From Hyphomicrobium sp. (GTDB lineage: Bacteria; Pseudomonadota; Alphaproteobacteria; Rhizobiales; Hyphomicrobiaceae): a DNA stretch of 64,000 bases. The notes beneath the pieces were generated by a model, which saw nothing but the letters and a program-made list of their open reading frames with translations, was not told the origin of the DNA and did no database searches. The stretch is taken from NCBI GenBank assembly GCA_002928735.1, contig PERL01000011.1, forward strand, positions 42,696 through 106,695, given 5' to 3'. The translations under genes and the position numbers were made by a program. Shown piece after piece: positions 1 through 8,341 of this stretch. Within the stretch, counting starts at the first letter, position 1. Each line of letters begins with the position of its first letter.

Positions 1-171
1 GATATCACATTCGTCCGTCACGCTTGAGGACACATTGGGCCGCGGCTGCTGAGTGGACGGCTGGCCCGGCGGCCGGTCATCCCCGTTGGACGGACGTTCT
101 TGAGGTTCCGTCGCCAATGCGGCTCCCGCAAACAGCCCCATGGCGAGGGCGCATATGAAAAGCCGGTCCAA
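1..171 (-). CDS. Secreted hypothetical protein, N-terminal part (runs off window)
   Basis: The 57 codons at the left edge read without a stop to base 1, so only the N-terminus is present. The start is a TTG at 169-171, chosen because a GGGAGGT ribosome site lies six bases upstream; no ATG before it fits. The first ~20 residues form a signal peptide (Leu/Ala-rich, Ala-Leu-Ala cleavage region), followed by a Pro/Gln/Ser-rich low-complexity stretch. Product unknown; exported by its N-terminus. Confidence 0.6.
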   Translation of the reverse strand, partial: MDRLFICALAMGLFAGAALATEPQERPSNGDDRPPGQPSTQQPRPNVSSSVTDECDI

Positions 172-553
172 GGCCGTACCTCCCAAGTCGATTGAGTCTG
201 CCCAGAGCATCGGCAGGCCCGGCCGGACATTCCAATCGAAAGATGCGCGTTATCTGATCGGGGTGATCGATAAGCCGGGTTCTAGAGCGGATGCGGCGGC
301 CAGACCTGCTTCCGGCAGATCCGTGAGCGCAAGTGGAGTTCCGCCCAATCGGTTATTTCAATAATTGATGACAGCTATTTCCATTCAGCGTCTGTGACTT
401 CGCTGCCCCGGCAACGTCCAATATGTCGGAACGATTACGGTTCTGCGAAACTGTCATCGACGAGTCATATAACGACGATATGGGCCTCACGCTGCATTTC
501 GAACCCGAAGGTTTGACGTGTTGCCAAGTGCCAACTTTGCAAGCGGAATGCCC
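172..553. other. Intergenic region
   Basis: About 380 bases between the leftward secreted protein and the rightward porin-like gene. It must hold both divergent promoters. Short open frames here have no ribosome site or recognisable product. I see no repeat, RNA gene or EcfG-type promoter. Confidence 0.4.
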
Positions 554-1915
554 ATGCTTCGTCGACCATCCTTCGCGACCGTTCTGGCCTTCGTTCTCTG
601 CGCGCCCTCTCTCGCATCGGCCGCCTCACCTGATAGCCCGCTCGCCTGCTGCGCAGATCTTGAAGAACGCATCGCGGAACTCGAGGCAACCGCAGCTAAC
701 GCCGGCAATCGCAAAGTCAAACTCACTGTCAGCGGCTTTCTGAACGAAGCCATCATGTTCTGGGACGACGGTGTGGAGCGGGATGCCACGGTCGTCACGA
801 ACGACAACGGCCGCGGCCGTTTCGCGTTTCGCGGCCTAGCCAAGATCGACAAGGAGTGGTCGGCGGGTTTCCGCCTCGAAGTCGGTGTCCGCATCGAGAA
901 CTCGAAGCGCTTCAATCAGGAAACGCTGGGTACCGGCGGACTCGACGTGCGCCATGCCATTTGGTTCATCGAGAGCAAGACCTGGGGCCGCATTGCGCTC
1001 GGGAACACCGGCGGTGCCGGCGAAGGCGCCACCGAAATGAACCTCGCCAAGACTTTCGACGTCGCCAAGTACTCCGACCCCGAAGACGTCGCGCTCGGCC
1101 TGTTCTTGCGGCGCAAGGATGGCAGCATCGTCGAAACGCCGTCGGGAGGCTTCGCTTGGTATCGCCTGCTCCGCGATTACGGCGACCAGCCTGGCGAAGG
1201 CCGCCGGTCGGATATGGTGCGCTACGAAACACCCGACATCGCAGGCTTCATCGGACTGTTGAACTGGGGCGTGGACGATGCCTGGGAAATCGGCGCGCGC
1301 TATAAGGCGGAATTCCAGGGTTTGCGCATGGTCGCCGCTGCGACGTACGGAGAAAACACCTTTCGCCGTCCTACCCAAGGTGGTTACGCTTTTGCATGCT
1401 TAGCCGAACTGCCTGGACAGCCCAGGGACGCCAGCTGCCAGCAGTTTGGGGCATCCGCGAGCATTATGCATGATCCAACGGGGCTCTATGCCAACGTGGC
1501 ATACGGCCTTGCCCATGACGATCTGATCGAGCAGACAGGCCGCTTCAGAGGCGTGACAGGTGTCGAGGACGAAAGTTGGTTCTGGGCCGTCGAGGCCGGC
1601 ATTCAGCGAAAATTTATGCCAATCGGAACGACGACGCTGTTCGGACAATACTATTCCGATGAGGGCGGATCGAACGCGCGCAGAAATATATTGGAGGGCG
1701 GCGTCGAGTCCCGCATTCTCGACACCGGGTATTCCTACGTCGGCGGCGGGATCGTGCAGATGGTCGATGCGGCCGCCCTTGAACTTTATCTCTACTACCG
1801 GCACAGCACGGCAGAGATGACGATTTTACCCGGAGTGGCGAACAACGCCACGCCGTTGGCACTCGATCTTGATGATCTCGACGTGGTTACGGCAGGTGCG
1901 CTGATCCGGTTCTGA
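554..1915 (+). CDS. Porin-like outer membrane beta-barrel protein
   Basis: About 453 residues from ATG 554, which has an AGCGGA element seven bases upstream; an ATG at 548 and a GTG at 518 are in frame but lack a spaced ribosome site. The protein has a signal peptide (Leu/Ala-rich core ending Ala-Ser-Ala), a short Cys-Cys/Glu-Leu-Glu coiled stretch, then amphipathic beta segments with alternating aromatic residues and a C-terminal strand ending in Phe (Leu-Ile-Arg-Phe), the usual signature of Gram-negative outer-membrane porins. The sequence resembles alphaproteobacterial porins that begin with an LKVSGF-like first strand (here KLTVSGF). Role: diffusion channel in the outer membrane; substrate unknown. 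It stands alone and is convergent with the next gene. Confidence 0.72.
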   Translation: MLRRPSFATVLAFVLCAPSLASAASPDSPLACCADLEERIAELEATAANAGNRKVKLTVSGFLNEAIMFWDDGVERDATVVTNDNGRGRFAFRGLAKIDKEWSAGFRLEVGVRIENSKRFNQETLGTGGLDVRHAIWFIESKTWGRIALGNTGGAGEGATEMNLAKTFDVAKYSDPEDVALGLFLRRKDGSIVETPSGGFAWYRLLRDYGDQPGEGRRSDMVRYETPDIAGFIGLLNWGVDDAWEIGARYKAEFQGLRMVAAATYGENTFRRPTQGGYAFACLAELPGQPRDASCQQFGASASIMHDPTGLYANVAYGLAHDDLIEQTGRFRGVTGVEDESWFWAVEAGIQRKFMPIGTTTLFGQYYSDEGGSNARRNILEGGVESRILDTGYSYVGGGIVQMVDAAALELYLYYRHSTAEMTILPGVANNATPLALDLDDLDVVTAGALIRF

Positions 1916-1924
1916 CCATGAGGA

Positions 1925-2200
1925 TCAGTTCTGCATCATCTGCTCGTACCAGAAGTCGACGGTCTTGATCCGGAGCTTCTCACGGCAATCGCCTGCACAA
2001 TCGACCCATGTTCCGCCGGGAAGTCGCACCTGCTTGCCAAGCGCAGTAGCCCGCAGCGGCCCGCTAGTGCATTTTGACGACTGCGTCTTGCTGCAAACCG
2101 TGACTGAGCCGAGGTTCCCCTCGATGGCGTGCGCAGGTCGTGTACAGGCGATGGCGCACAATACCGATATCGCTGCAATGCGTGTCGCGGTGGCCAACAT
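1925..2200 (-). CDS. Small secreted four-cysteine protein (paralogue of 18239-18511)
   Basis: A 91-residue protein with a signal peptide ending near Ala-His-Ala. The start ATG at 2200 is preceded by GGAG at eight bases; an in-frame TTG at 2215 is less likely. The mature part has four cysteines and ends with a block (RLPGGTWVDC, then GDC, then KTVDFWYEQ) that is nearly identical to the C-terminus of the protein at 18239-18511. No known domain is recognised. The conserved Cys and aromatic positions suggest a disulphide-bonded periplasmic fold. Function unknown. It ends nine bases from the convergent porin gene. Confidence 0.7.
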   Translation of the reverse strand: MLATATRIAAISVLCAIACTRPAHAIEGNLGSVTVCSKTQSSKCTSGPLRATALGKQVRLPGGTWVDCAGDCREKLRIKTVDFWYEQMMQN

Positions 2201-2408
2201 GTGAGGTCTCCACAAAAGGTATCCGTGCGACAGCTGACGCTGAAGCAGGTGGTGTCACACAACTGTCATAAATGAATATATGTAAGTCAGTTCAACATCT
2301 AATCGGAATATCCGATCGCAGATCCGCCGTCACGCCGCGCTGACTCGAAAAAGCCCGGAATGCTCCTAGGGTGAGGGACAGTCACGGCGGCCTGGCGCCC
2401 GCCGCTCT

Positions 2409-2433
2409 GGAACCAAACACCCCACCGTTCGTC
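2409..2433 (+). promoter_or_regulatory. Near-match EcfG promoter upstream of PfpI gene
   Basis: GGAAC at 2409-2413, 16 bases, then CGTC at 2430-2433; consensus is GGAAC-N16-CGTT, so one mismatch. It lies about 40 bases before the start codon of the PfpI gene and, like most perfect copies in this window, has C after GGAAC. Inferred to place the gene under the general stress sigma factor. Confidence 0.5.
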
Positions 2434-2473
2434 TTTCAGGCAGCCTGAGTGGCGTAAAACGGATGGAACAGTC

Positions 2474-3034
2474 ATGACCAAAATCACCGATGCAAAGATA
2501 CTGATCATTTCTGCAGACGGCTTCGAACAGTCGGAATTGGAAGTGCCGCGTGACGAACTGAAGAAAGCGGGAGCCGCTGTGACCCTGGCCACTCCTGACG
2601 GAAAAAACGTCAAGGGCTGGAAGGACAAGAACTGGGGCCCGGAAGCCCAGGCGGATGCAGCGATCGGCGACGTGTCGGCAACTGACTTTGATGCCCTGGT
2701 GATCCCGGGTGGTCAGATGAACCCCGATATTTTGCGCACGGTCCCGGCGGCCGTTTCCCTCGTCAAAGACTTCGCCGCCGCCGGAAAGCCAATCGCCGCA
2801 ATCTGCCACGCCCCCTGGCTGCTGATTGAGGCCGGCATTTTGGACGGCCGCAAAGCAACCTCCTATGGATCAATTCGCACTGATGTAATGAACGCGGGCG
2901 CCAATTGGGAAGACAGTGAAGTCGTCGTCGACAATGGCCTGATCACGAGCCGCTCACCCGAAGATCTGCCCGCTTTCGTGGCCAAAATCATCGAGGAAGT
3001 GGAAGAGGGCCGGCACCACGCTGCTGCGGCCTGA
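2474..3034 (+). CDS. DJ-1/PfpI family protein (stress-type glyoxalase/deglycase or protease-like)
   Basis: A 186-residue single-domain DJ-1/PfpI protein, the usual family length. The nucleophile elbow is the Cys in AICHAPW (about residue 114), with an early acidic residue in the DGFEQSE segment (about 17-23) where PfpI proteins keep the catalytic Glu/Asp. Members degrade proteins, deglycate or act on glyoxals; the exact activity cannot be told from sequence. The cytosolic protein is typical of general stress regulons, and a near-match EcfG promoter precedes it. Two terminator hairpins follow the gene. Confidence 0.88.
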   Translation: MTKITDAKILIISADGFEQSELEVPRDELKKAGAAVTLATPDGKNVKGWKDKNWGPEAQADAAIGDVSATDFDALVIPGGQMNPDILRTVPAAVSLVKDFAAAGKPIAAICHAPWLLIEAGILDGRKATSYGSIRTDVMNAGANWEDSEVVVDNGLITSRSPEDLPAFVAKIIEEVEEGRHHAAAA

Positions 3035-3054
3035 AGCCAAAGCGAACAAGAACC

Positions 3055-3085
3055 AAGGCGGGCGTCCAACTGGGTGCCCGCCTTT
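3055..3085 (+). terminator. Rho-independent terminator after PfpI gene
   Basis: GGCGGGC (3057-3063) pairs with GCCCGCC (3076-3082), followed by TTT; it lies 21 bases past the stop codon. Confidence 0.7.
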
Positions 3086-3101
3086 CGGTTTGAACGGTCA
3101 T

Positions 3102-3130
3102 AAAAAAAAGCCCGGATTGCTCCGGGCTTT
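3102..3130. terminator. Bidirectional terminator between convergent genes
   Basis: A run of eight A, then AAGCCCGGA, loop TTGC, TCCGGGCTT: a 9-bp stem with A and T tracts on both sides. It can stop the rightward PfpI transcript and the leftward DUF892 transcript. Confidence 0.85.
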
Positions 3131-3160
3131 AGGGTCTTGAGGAAGCGCAGGTAATGAAAG

Positions 3161-3652
3161 TTAGGCAGCGGCCTCTTTGTTAAGGCGGCCTTCGCCGAGT
3201 TTGGAAAGCTTCTGATCGGCGCTGTACTCTTCCTTCAGCGTCTGGCCGAGCACGTTGGCCGCGTCCTTCATCCCGAGAAGGTTTGCCCACGACACCAGCG
3301 TGCCATAACGCGTGATCTCGTAATGCTCGACCGCCTGGGCTGCGGCGATCATCGCCGCGTCGCGCGTATCGGGATCTTTGATCTCCGACATCAGTTCCTC
3401 GGCTTCTTCCAGAATGCCGTCGATCGCCGGGCACTTCGTCGCCTTCGGCTTCTCGCCGCACATTTCGAACACCTGGTCAAGCCGCTGGATTTGACCTTCC
3501 GTTTCAGTGAGGTGGCTCTCGAAGGCCTTGGCGAGTTCAGGGCTGTCGGTCTTCTTGACCATCTTCGGCAGCGCCTTCACGATCTTCTTCTCTGCGTAAT
3601 AGATATCCTGCAGCGTGTGAACGAACAGGTCGTTGAGGTTCTCGATTTTCAT
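3161..3652 (-). CDS. DUF892 (YciE/YciF-type) ferritin-like protein
   Basis: 163 residues from ATG 3652, where the family begins (MKIENLNDLF) and a GCGGAG element lies about nine bases upstream; longer in-frame starts would add a tail with no homology. The sequence matches the DUF892 four-helix bundle: LQDIYYAEKKIVKALPKM helix, HLTETEGQI with conserved His/Glu metal ligands, a CPAIDGIL loop and QAVEHYEI with another Glu-His pair. YciF homologues are stress-induced, ferritin-like, possibly di-iron proteins. It lies downstream of the DUF2383 gene on the same strand and may be cotranscribed with it from the EcfG promoter at 4285-4309. Confidence 0.87.
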   Translation of the reverse strand: MKIENLNDLFVHTLQDIYYAEKKIVKALPKMVKKTDSPELAKAFESHLTETEGQIQRLDQVFEMCGEKPKATKCPAIDGILEEAEELMSEIKDPDTRDAAMIAAAQAVEHYEITRYGTLVSWANLLGMKDAANVLGQTLKEEYSADQKLSKLGEGRLNKEAAA

Positions 3653-3806
3653 GGGTCTGGGCTCCGCGTTGGATGTGGACATTCTGATGCGAGAAAGAAA
3701 GGTGAGGCGAGCCACGCCGGGGGGATGACGCAGGCTCGCCTCTCTGCAGGCAGGGTCGGTCGGGGGGGGATGACGGGGTTGCCTGCAGATTTCCGTGTCG
3801 CCGAAG

Positions 3807-4250
3807 TCAGGCTGCCTTTTGTGCCCGGCGCTCCATTTCGGCGATGCGTTCGATGAGTTCGGCACGTTGCCGCGTCAGGACTTCCCGGTCCGGGTCGCCT
3901 GACTGCGCAATGGCTTCGTCGTATGTTTCCAAGATCCGCTTCTCCCCGTCGATGAAGCCGGGGAGGACCGTCTCGTCCAGATCTGTCAGCATCGACTGGA
4001 AAGAAATGATTGTGCGGTGCACTGTCGACATGAACGAACCACCCGTGTCAGGAGTGAGCCCGGCCTTGATCAGCAACGGTTCGAGTTCCGCGATCGATTG
4101 GCGCCGCAAGGCGATCATCTCTTCGTAAAGAGAAACAAGACCCGTTTTGCCGGCATCCTTCGCGGCCTCTTCGTAACCATTCCGGCTGTCGACAAGTGCC
4201 GTGTGAAGTGACGACAGTGCATCGTTGAAGTGGGCCACTGAACTCTCCAT
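3807..4250 (-). CDS. DUF2383 (PA2169-type) four-helix-bundle stress protein
   Basis: 147 residues. Helical protein with the PA2169/DUF2383 pattern: ALSSLHTALVDSRNGYEEAAKDAG near the N-terminus, a long ALRRQSIAELEPLL helix, then GSFMSTVHRTI, as in this ferritin-like family. A longer frame begins at 4316, but a perfect EcfG promoter sits at 4285-4309, inside that extension, and its transcript would begin near 4278; therefore ATG 4250 is the start. The gene precedes the DUF892 gene by 154 bases on the same strand. Biochemical activity unknown; expected cytosolic role in general stress. Confidence 0.82.
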   Translation of the reverse strand: MESSVAHFNDALSSLHTALVDSRNGYEEAAKDAGKTGLVSLYEEMIALRRQSIAELEPLLIKAGLTPDTGGSFMSTVHRTIISFQSMLTDLDETVLPGFIDGEKRILETYDEAIAQSGDPDREVLTRQRAELIERIAEMERRAQKAA

Positions 4251-4284
4251 CGTCAGAAAGCGCCGCAGCGCCGTTCGTCTGGAG

Positions 4285-4309
4285 AACGCCAGTCGCGCAG
4301 GAGGGTTCC
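4285..4309 (-). promoter_or_regulatory. EcfG-type general stress promoter (DUF2383 gene)
   Basis: On the minus strand GGAAC (4309-4305), 16 bases, CGTT (4288-4285): a perfect match. It ends 35 bases before ATG 4250 and sets the start of the downstream gene. Confidence 0.85.
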
Positions 4310-4450
4310 TCGTCATGCAAAAGTTTCGGAGCGCAACGGACGGATATAATCCGCATCCGGATTAACCTCTGATGTAAATCATTTCATCCTCAAGTCACGA
4401 CTGATCGTGTATGCGATGGAGACGAACTCATTGAGCCTGGAGACGCCCGC

Positions 4451-5947
4451 GTGACGGCCCAATCACTCGGATTAAACACGTTCCAATCGACGATGCTCCT
4501 GTTTGCCGCCGGCGCAGTCCTACTGTTCATGCTGGTGGTCTCATCGTTCAAGCTGTCATCCGAGACAAAAGCGCAAGCAGAGGCAATCGCCGAGCAGCGG
4601 ATCGTCCGCATGGCGGCCCGAAAAACCAAGGTCGGCCTGCTGAATGCCGAAACTGGCCAGCGCGGCTTTCTACTGACCGGCGAGGACATCTACCTTGAGC
4701 CGTATGTCCGCGGCATCGCCGACGCCAAGAAGTATCTTGGCGATTTGAAGGAGAAAGCGAAGGACCGCGCCGACCAGGATCGCATCGCTGTGATTGTTCC
4801 CGTAGTGGACAAAAAACTGGCCGAGATGGCCCAAACCATTTCTCTCGCCAGAAGCGGCCGACGGGACGAGGCGATGCGGATCATCGGCAGCGACGCGGGC
4901 CTGAAGTACATGGGCGTTCTTCGCGACAATCTCGAAGCCATCACGGAGCGCGCCGATACGGCTGTGGGGCGCGGACTTCAGAATTTGTCGTCATCTGCCA
5001 ACCGGCTCTCAGTGACCACAGCTTTTGGATCGCTCCTGCTCGTCAGCTTCGCTGGCTTGGCCTTCTATATTGTCGCCAACAACACGGGCAAGCTCCAAGC
5101 CGCCCGCGATTCCCTGCAAACCCTTACCGACGAATTGGAAGACCGGGTCAAGAACCGCACGGAAGCTCTGACCGAAGCTAACGATGAAATCCAGCGCTTC
5201 GCCTATATCGTCAGTCACGATCTGCGGGCGCCCCTGGTGAACATCATGGGGTTCACCAGCGAGCTGGAAAGTGCATCCAACCGGCTTGCCGGCTATTTCG
5301 CGCGCACCGCCCCCGACGTGGATGAGGCGGCCGCCGCCACTATCGCAACGGAGGATATCCCCGAGTCCGTGAGCTTCATTCGCAAGTCCAGCGTCAAGAT
5401 GGACGGCCTGATTGGGGCGATCTTGAAACTGTCGCGCGAAGGCCGCCGCGAATTGAAACGCGAGCGCGTCCAGCTGGACGAGTTGGTCGAGTCCGCTCTA
5501 GCCAGTTTGCAGCATCAGATTGATGCCGCCAATGTCACCGTCGATGTCGAGCCGTCTTTGCCCTCCGTGGTGTCCGACCGCCTGGCCCTCAGCCAGATCG
5601 TCGGCAACATCCTGGACAACGCGGTGAAATATCTCGATCCCCGCCGGCCCGGAGAAATCAAGATCACGTCCCTAGAGAGCGGTGGCCGCGTCAAGCTGCG
5701 CATCAGCGACAATGGACGCGGCGTTGCCGAGCAGGACTTGAAGCGGATATTCGATTTGTTCCGCCGCGCCGGCAAACCCGATCGTCCCGGCGAAGGCATC
5801 GGCCTTGCCCACGTGCGCTCCCTCGTACGCGCGCTGGGCGGTGACGTGACGGTCGAATCCAAACTCGGTGAGGGCACGGCCTTCACCGTCGACTTGCCGA
5901 AGAAAATGTCGGGCCAAAGCCCCGCGACCAAGGAGCAGACGGCATGA
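4451..5947 (+). CDS. CHASE3-domain sensor histidine kinase
   Basis: 498 residues from GTG 4451 (GGAGA eight bases upstream). Order: membrane helix ~14-35; periplasmic CHASE3 sensor ~40-180 with the typical ETGQRGFLLTG motif; second membrane helix ~190-212; coiled coil ~215-245; HisKA with the phospho-acceptor His in VSHDLRAPL; HATPase with N box (NILDNAVKYL), G1 box (DNGRGV) and G2 (GEGIGLAHV). The dimerisation domain carries a ~40-residue insert after the His helix (Asp/Ala-rich), as in phytochrome-type kinases that partner small receivers. It overlaps the receiver gene by four bases (ATGA), so the two are translationally coupled. Confidence 0.92.
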   Translation: MTAQSLGLNTFQSTMLLFAAGAVLLFMLVVSSFKLSSETKAQAEAIAEQRIVRMAARKTKVGLLNAETGQRGFLLTGEDIYLEPYVRGIADAKKYLGDLKEKAKDRADQDRIAVIVPVVDKKLAEMAQTISLARSGRRDEAMRIIGSDAGLKYMGVLRDNLEAITERADTAVGRGLQNLSSSANRLSVTTAFGSLLLVSFAGLAFYIVANNTGKLQAARDSLQTLTDELEDRVKNRTEALTEANDEIQRFAYIVSHDLRAPLVNIMGFTSELESASNRLAGYFARTAPDVDEAAAATIATEDIPESVSFIRKSSVKMDGLIGAILKLSREGRRELKRERVQLDELVESALASLQHQIDAANVTVDVEPSLPSVVSDRLALSQIVGNILDNAVKYLDPRRPGEIKITSLESGGRVKLRISDNGRGVAEQDLKRIFDLFRRAGKPDRPGEGIGLAHVRSLVRALGGDVTVESKLGEGTAFTVDLPKKMSGQSPATKEQTA

Positions 5948-6393
5948 ATACGGACAACGCATCGCTCGTAACCATCGTGATGATTGAGGACGACGAGGGC
6001 CACGCCCGCCTCATCGAGCGCAATATCCGCCGCGCCGGCGTCACCAACGAGATCATTCCGCTCGCCAGCGGTCATGCAGCGCTCGAATACCTGCTCGGCG
6101 AAGATGGCAGCGGCGGCGTTCATTCGAAACGTGCTCTGCTGATCCTTCTGGATCTCAATCTGCCGGATATGAGTGGTGTCGATATTCTCCAGAAGATCAA
6201 AACCAACGCGCATATCCGCCGCTCGCCCGTCGTCGTCCTCACCACCACCGATGACGAACGCGAGATCCAGCGCTGCTACGACCTAGGCGCCAACGTCTAC
6301 ATCACCAAGCCTGTGAACTACGAGAGCTTCGCCAATGCCATCCGCCAGCTCGGCCTCTTTGTTGCCGTCATGCAGGTTCCAGCAGCGGAATAA
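5944..6393 (+). CDS. Single-domain response regulator (CheY/Rcp1-like)
   Basis: 149 residues, receiver domain only. Acidic pocket IEDDEGH (about 14-20), phospho-acceptor Asp in [11 protein letters not shown], Thr in VVLTTTDD and Lys in YITKPVN are all present. The long beta3-alpha3 segment (GEDGSGGVHSKRALL) is the Rcp1 style that pairs with phytochrome-like kinases. Overlap with the kinase gene argues that this is its direct target; with no output domain it should relay phosphate or act by protein contact. The next gene follows after 22 bases. Confidence 0.92.
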   Translation: MNTDNASLVTIVMIEDDEGHARLIERNIRRAGVTNEIIPLASGHAALEYLLGEDGSGGVHSKRALLILLDLNLPDMSGVDILQKIKTNAHIRRSPVVVLTTTDDEREIQRCYDLGANVYITKPVNYESFANAIRQLGLFVAVMQVPAAE

Positions 6394-6415
6394 TTAATTT
6401 GCCGAACAACCAATA

Positions 6416-7474
6416 ATGAGTGTCCAGACTGTGGATACCCCAATGATCCGCGTTCTATATATCGACGACGACGAGGGCCTCGCGCTGCTCCTCAAGAAGT
6501 CGTTGTCGCGCCACGGCATGGATGTCGATCATGCCGGCAGCGGATCCGAAAGCCTGTCGCTTCTCCGCGATGCAGCCTACGACGTCATCGCGCTTGATCA
6601 TCACCTGGGAACAGAAACCGGTCTGGATCTCATCGCGGAATTGACCAACTTCAGCGGCAACACCCCGATCATCTACGTCACCGGTTCGGACGATGCCAAT
6701 ATCGTCATGGCAGCGCTGCGATCGGGCGCGACCGACTATGTCTGGAAGGACATCAATGGTCACTACCGCGAATTGATCGTATCGGCGATCAACGACGCCG
6801 TCGCCAAGCGCCGCCTCGTGGCCGAACGCGAAGAGGCCCAGCGTCTGATCCTGGAGGCGAAAGAGCGGGCCGAAATGCTGCTCGCCGAGGTGAACCACCG
6901 CGTCGCCAATTCTCTGGCGATGATTTCCTCGCTGGCCACACTCCAATCCAATGTCGTCGCCGATCCCGCCGCTAAAACCGCCTTGGCTGAAATGCGCGCC
7001 CGCATTATCGCCATCGCAGGGATCCATCGCCGCCTCTACACGTCCTCCGACGTACGCTCCGTCGACCTCGACGCATACCTAAAGAACCTCGGCACGGATC
7101 TACTCGCCGCCGTTGGCGAAGGCCGCAAATCGCACGACTTGACGGTGACCGCGGACACAAGCGTCGCCATTTCCACGGATCGGGCCATTTCGCTCGCAAT
7201 GGTCGTCACCGAACTCGTCACCAACGCCGTGAAATATGCATATCCCGAAGGCGAAGTCGGTCCCATCCGCATCAGCCTGGACGATCTGGGGAATGGCACC
7301 GCTGCCATTCGCGTCGAGGACGACGGTGTTGGTTGGACAGGCACGGGACCGTCGAAGGGAACAGGCCTGGGAACGCGGATCGTGCAGGCAATGACCAAAT
7401 CGCTACAGGCAACGTTGACATACGATCATCGGCCGCAGGGAACCACGGCACGCATCACGTTCCCTGTCGCTTAA
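6416..7474 (+). CDS. Receiver-HisKA_2 hybrid kinase (soluble)
   Basis: 352 residues, no membrane segment. N-terminal receiver (about 10-130) with DDDEG, phospho-acceptor Asp in IALDHHLG, YVTGSDD and a lysine in VWKDING; then a HisKA_2 domain with His in EVNHRVANSLAMISSL (about 160) and a HATPase domain with NAVKYAYP and DDGVGW boxes. Receiver-plus-HisKA_2 proteins are common in alphaproteobacteria and in several species feed phosphate to PhyR. Third gene of the operon. It probably receives phosphate from the first kinase and may signal to the PhyR encoded 7.6 kb away; that link is inference. Confidence 0.88.
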   Translation: MSVQTVDTPMIRVLYIDDDEGLALLLKKSLSRHGMDVDHAGSGSESLSLLRDAAYDVIALDHHLGTETGLDLIAELTNFSGNTPIIYVTGSDDANIVMAALRSGATDYVWKDINGHYRELIVSAINDAVAKRRLVAEREEAQRLILEAKERAEMLLAEVNHRVANSLAMISSLATLQSNVVADPAAKTALAEMRARIIAIAGIHRRLYTSSDVRSVDLDAYLKNLGTDLLAAVGEGRKSHDLTVTADTSVAISTDRAISLAMVVTELVTNAVKYAYPEGEVGPIRISLDDLGNGTAAIRVEDDGVGWTGTGPSKGTGLGTRIVQAMTKSLQATLTYDHRPQGTTARITFPVA

Positions 7475-7716
7475 GCGAAACTGCTGAATTCAGGCCGGAT
7501 CGAAAACGCGCCGCCAGCGGGAACGCCATCTCCGAAAAAAGGCACAGTCATGCGCGCCAAGCTGTAAGATGGCTGCTCTGCGTGGCGGCGCGCGGCCGCC
7601 TCGAGCCGCGTCAGCGCCAGCCGCGCCCGCTCATTGAGGTCGGGCGCTGCACTCAGGTGCCGGCGCCATTCCGGGCATTGCCAAGATGGACCGCGCCGCT
7701 TCACAATACGTGCCAT
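7471..7716 (-). CDS. Small hypothetical protein
   Basis: 81 residues, with a strong ribosome site (GGGGAGGA, five bases before ATG 7716), which is why I accept it. The N-terminus is basic (RIVKRRGPSW), followed by a helix rich in Arg/Ala/Leu (ERARLALTRLEAAARRH). No signal peptide, no known domain. Its last four bases overlap the stop of the convergent kinase gene. It lies inside the stress island but no EcfG promoter is visible ahead of it. Function unknown. Confidence 0.6.
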   Translation of the reverse strand: MARIVKRRGPSWQCPEWRRHLSAAPDLNERARLALTRLEAAARRHAEQPSYSLARMTVPFFGDGVPAGGAFSIRPEFSSFA

Positions 7717-7790
7717 GAGAGTCCTCCCCTTTACGTCATAGCAACCGCCGGCCCCGATGCGTCACGCATACGGGACCGGCGCGTGCAGGC

Positions 7791-8264
7791 TTAGTTATCG
7801 ATCACGTGCGGCAAGGTCTCGACCTGCGCTTGCGTGCGCGTCAGCACAATCCGGTCGTTCACCATACGGAATTCGTCGGGCGCAACACGAACACGCGTCT
7901 CGCCAAAGCCGAGAAAGCCGCCGATGTCGGCGTGCAGTTCTTTGATGCGGCCGTCGCTATCGCGCACGATATCGGCCACCTCACCAACGTTTTTTTCATC
8001 GCTCGACCACACGACCTTGTTCTTCAAGGCACGGGCCTGCTCGTCGGTGAGCACAGGCGCTTGCGTCGCCTCAGCGGTTGGCGCCGGAATCTCTGCTGGT
8101 GCCTGCTGCACAGCCGGCGGTGCAGGCGTCGCCGGCTCAGGCGACGATGGTGCCGGCTGGGTTGCGGCAGGCGGCGTGGCCGGCGCCTGCTGCGTCTCCT
8201 GCGCGATAGCCGCTGTTGACAACATCAGCATGGCGGCAAGCGGAATTGCATGGAACGGCGTCAT
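7791..8264 (-). CDS. Exported PRC-barrel domain protein
   Basis: 157 residues from ATG 8264 (AGGAG nine bases upstream; a GTG at 8273 is too close to it). Signal peptide ending AIAQ, then a ~55-residue Pro/Ala-rich linker, then a C-terminal PRC-barrel fold (about 75-155: ALKNKVVWSSDEKNVGEVAD, DIGGFLGFGETRV). Secreted PRC-barrel proteins are frequent in alphaproteobacterial stress regulons; the barrel probably binds a partner in the periplasm. A perfect EcfG promoter lies 53-77 bases upstream. Confidence 0.83.
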   Translation of the reverse strand: MTPFHAIPLAAMLMLSTAAIAQETQQAPATPPAATQPAPSSPEPATPAPPAVQQAPAEIPAPTAEATQAPVLTDEQARALKNKVVWSSDEKNVGEVADIVRDSDGRIKELHADIGGFLGFGETRVRVAPDEFRMVNDRIVLTRTQAQVETLPHVIDN

Positions 8265-8316
8265 GGGTCTCACTCCTCATCTCTCTCTCGATCGGACGTC
8301 GGAAAGGCATTTGCAA

Positions 8317-8341
8317 AACGCCGCCGGAAAACCTCAGTTCC
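8317..8341 (-). promoter_or_regulatory. EcfG-type general stress promoter (PRC-barrel gene)
   Basis: Minus strand GGAAC (8341-8337), 16 bases, CGTT (8320-8317), perfect. It overlaps the last codons of the upstream small gene. Predicted leader of about 45 bases before ATG 8264. Confidence 0.83.

Noticed and set aside
2409..2429. GGAAC followed by CGTT with only 12 bases between, upstream of PfpI
   Set aside because: Spacing too short for EcfG; the CGTC four bases further on gives the proper 16-base spacing and was used instead.
4251..4316. N-terminal extension of the DUF2383 protein to 4316
   Set aside because: A perfect EcfG promoter lies within it (4285-4309), so a transcript from that promoter cannot encode it.
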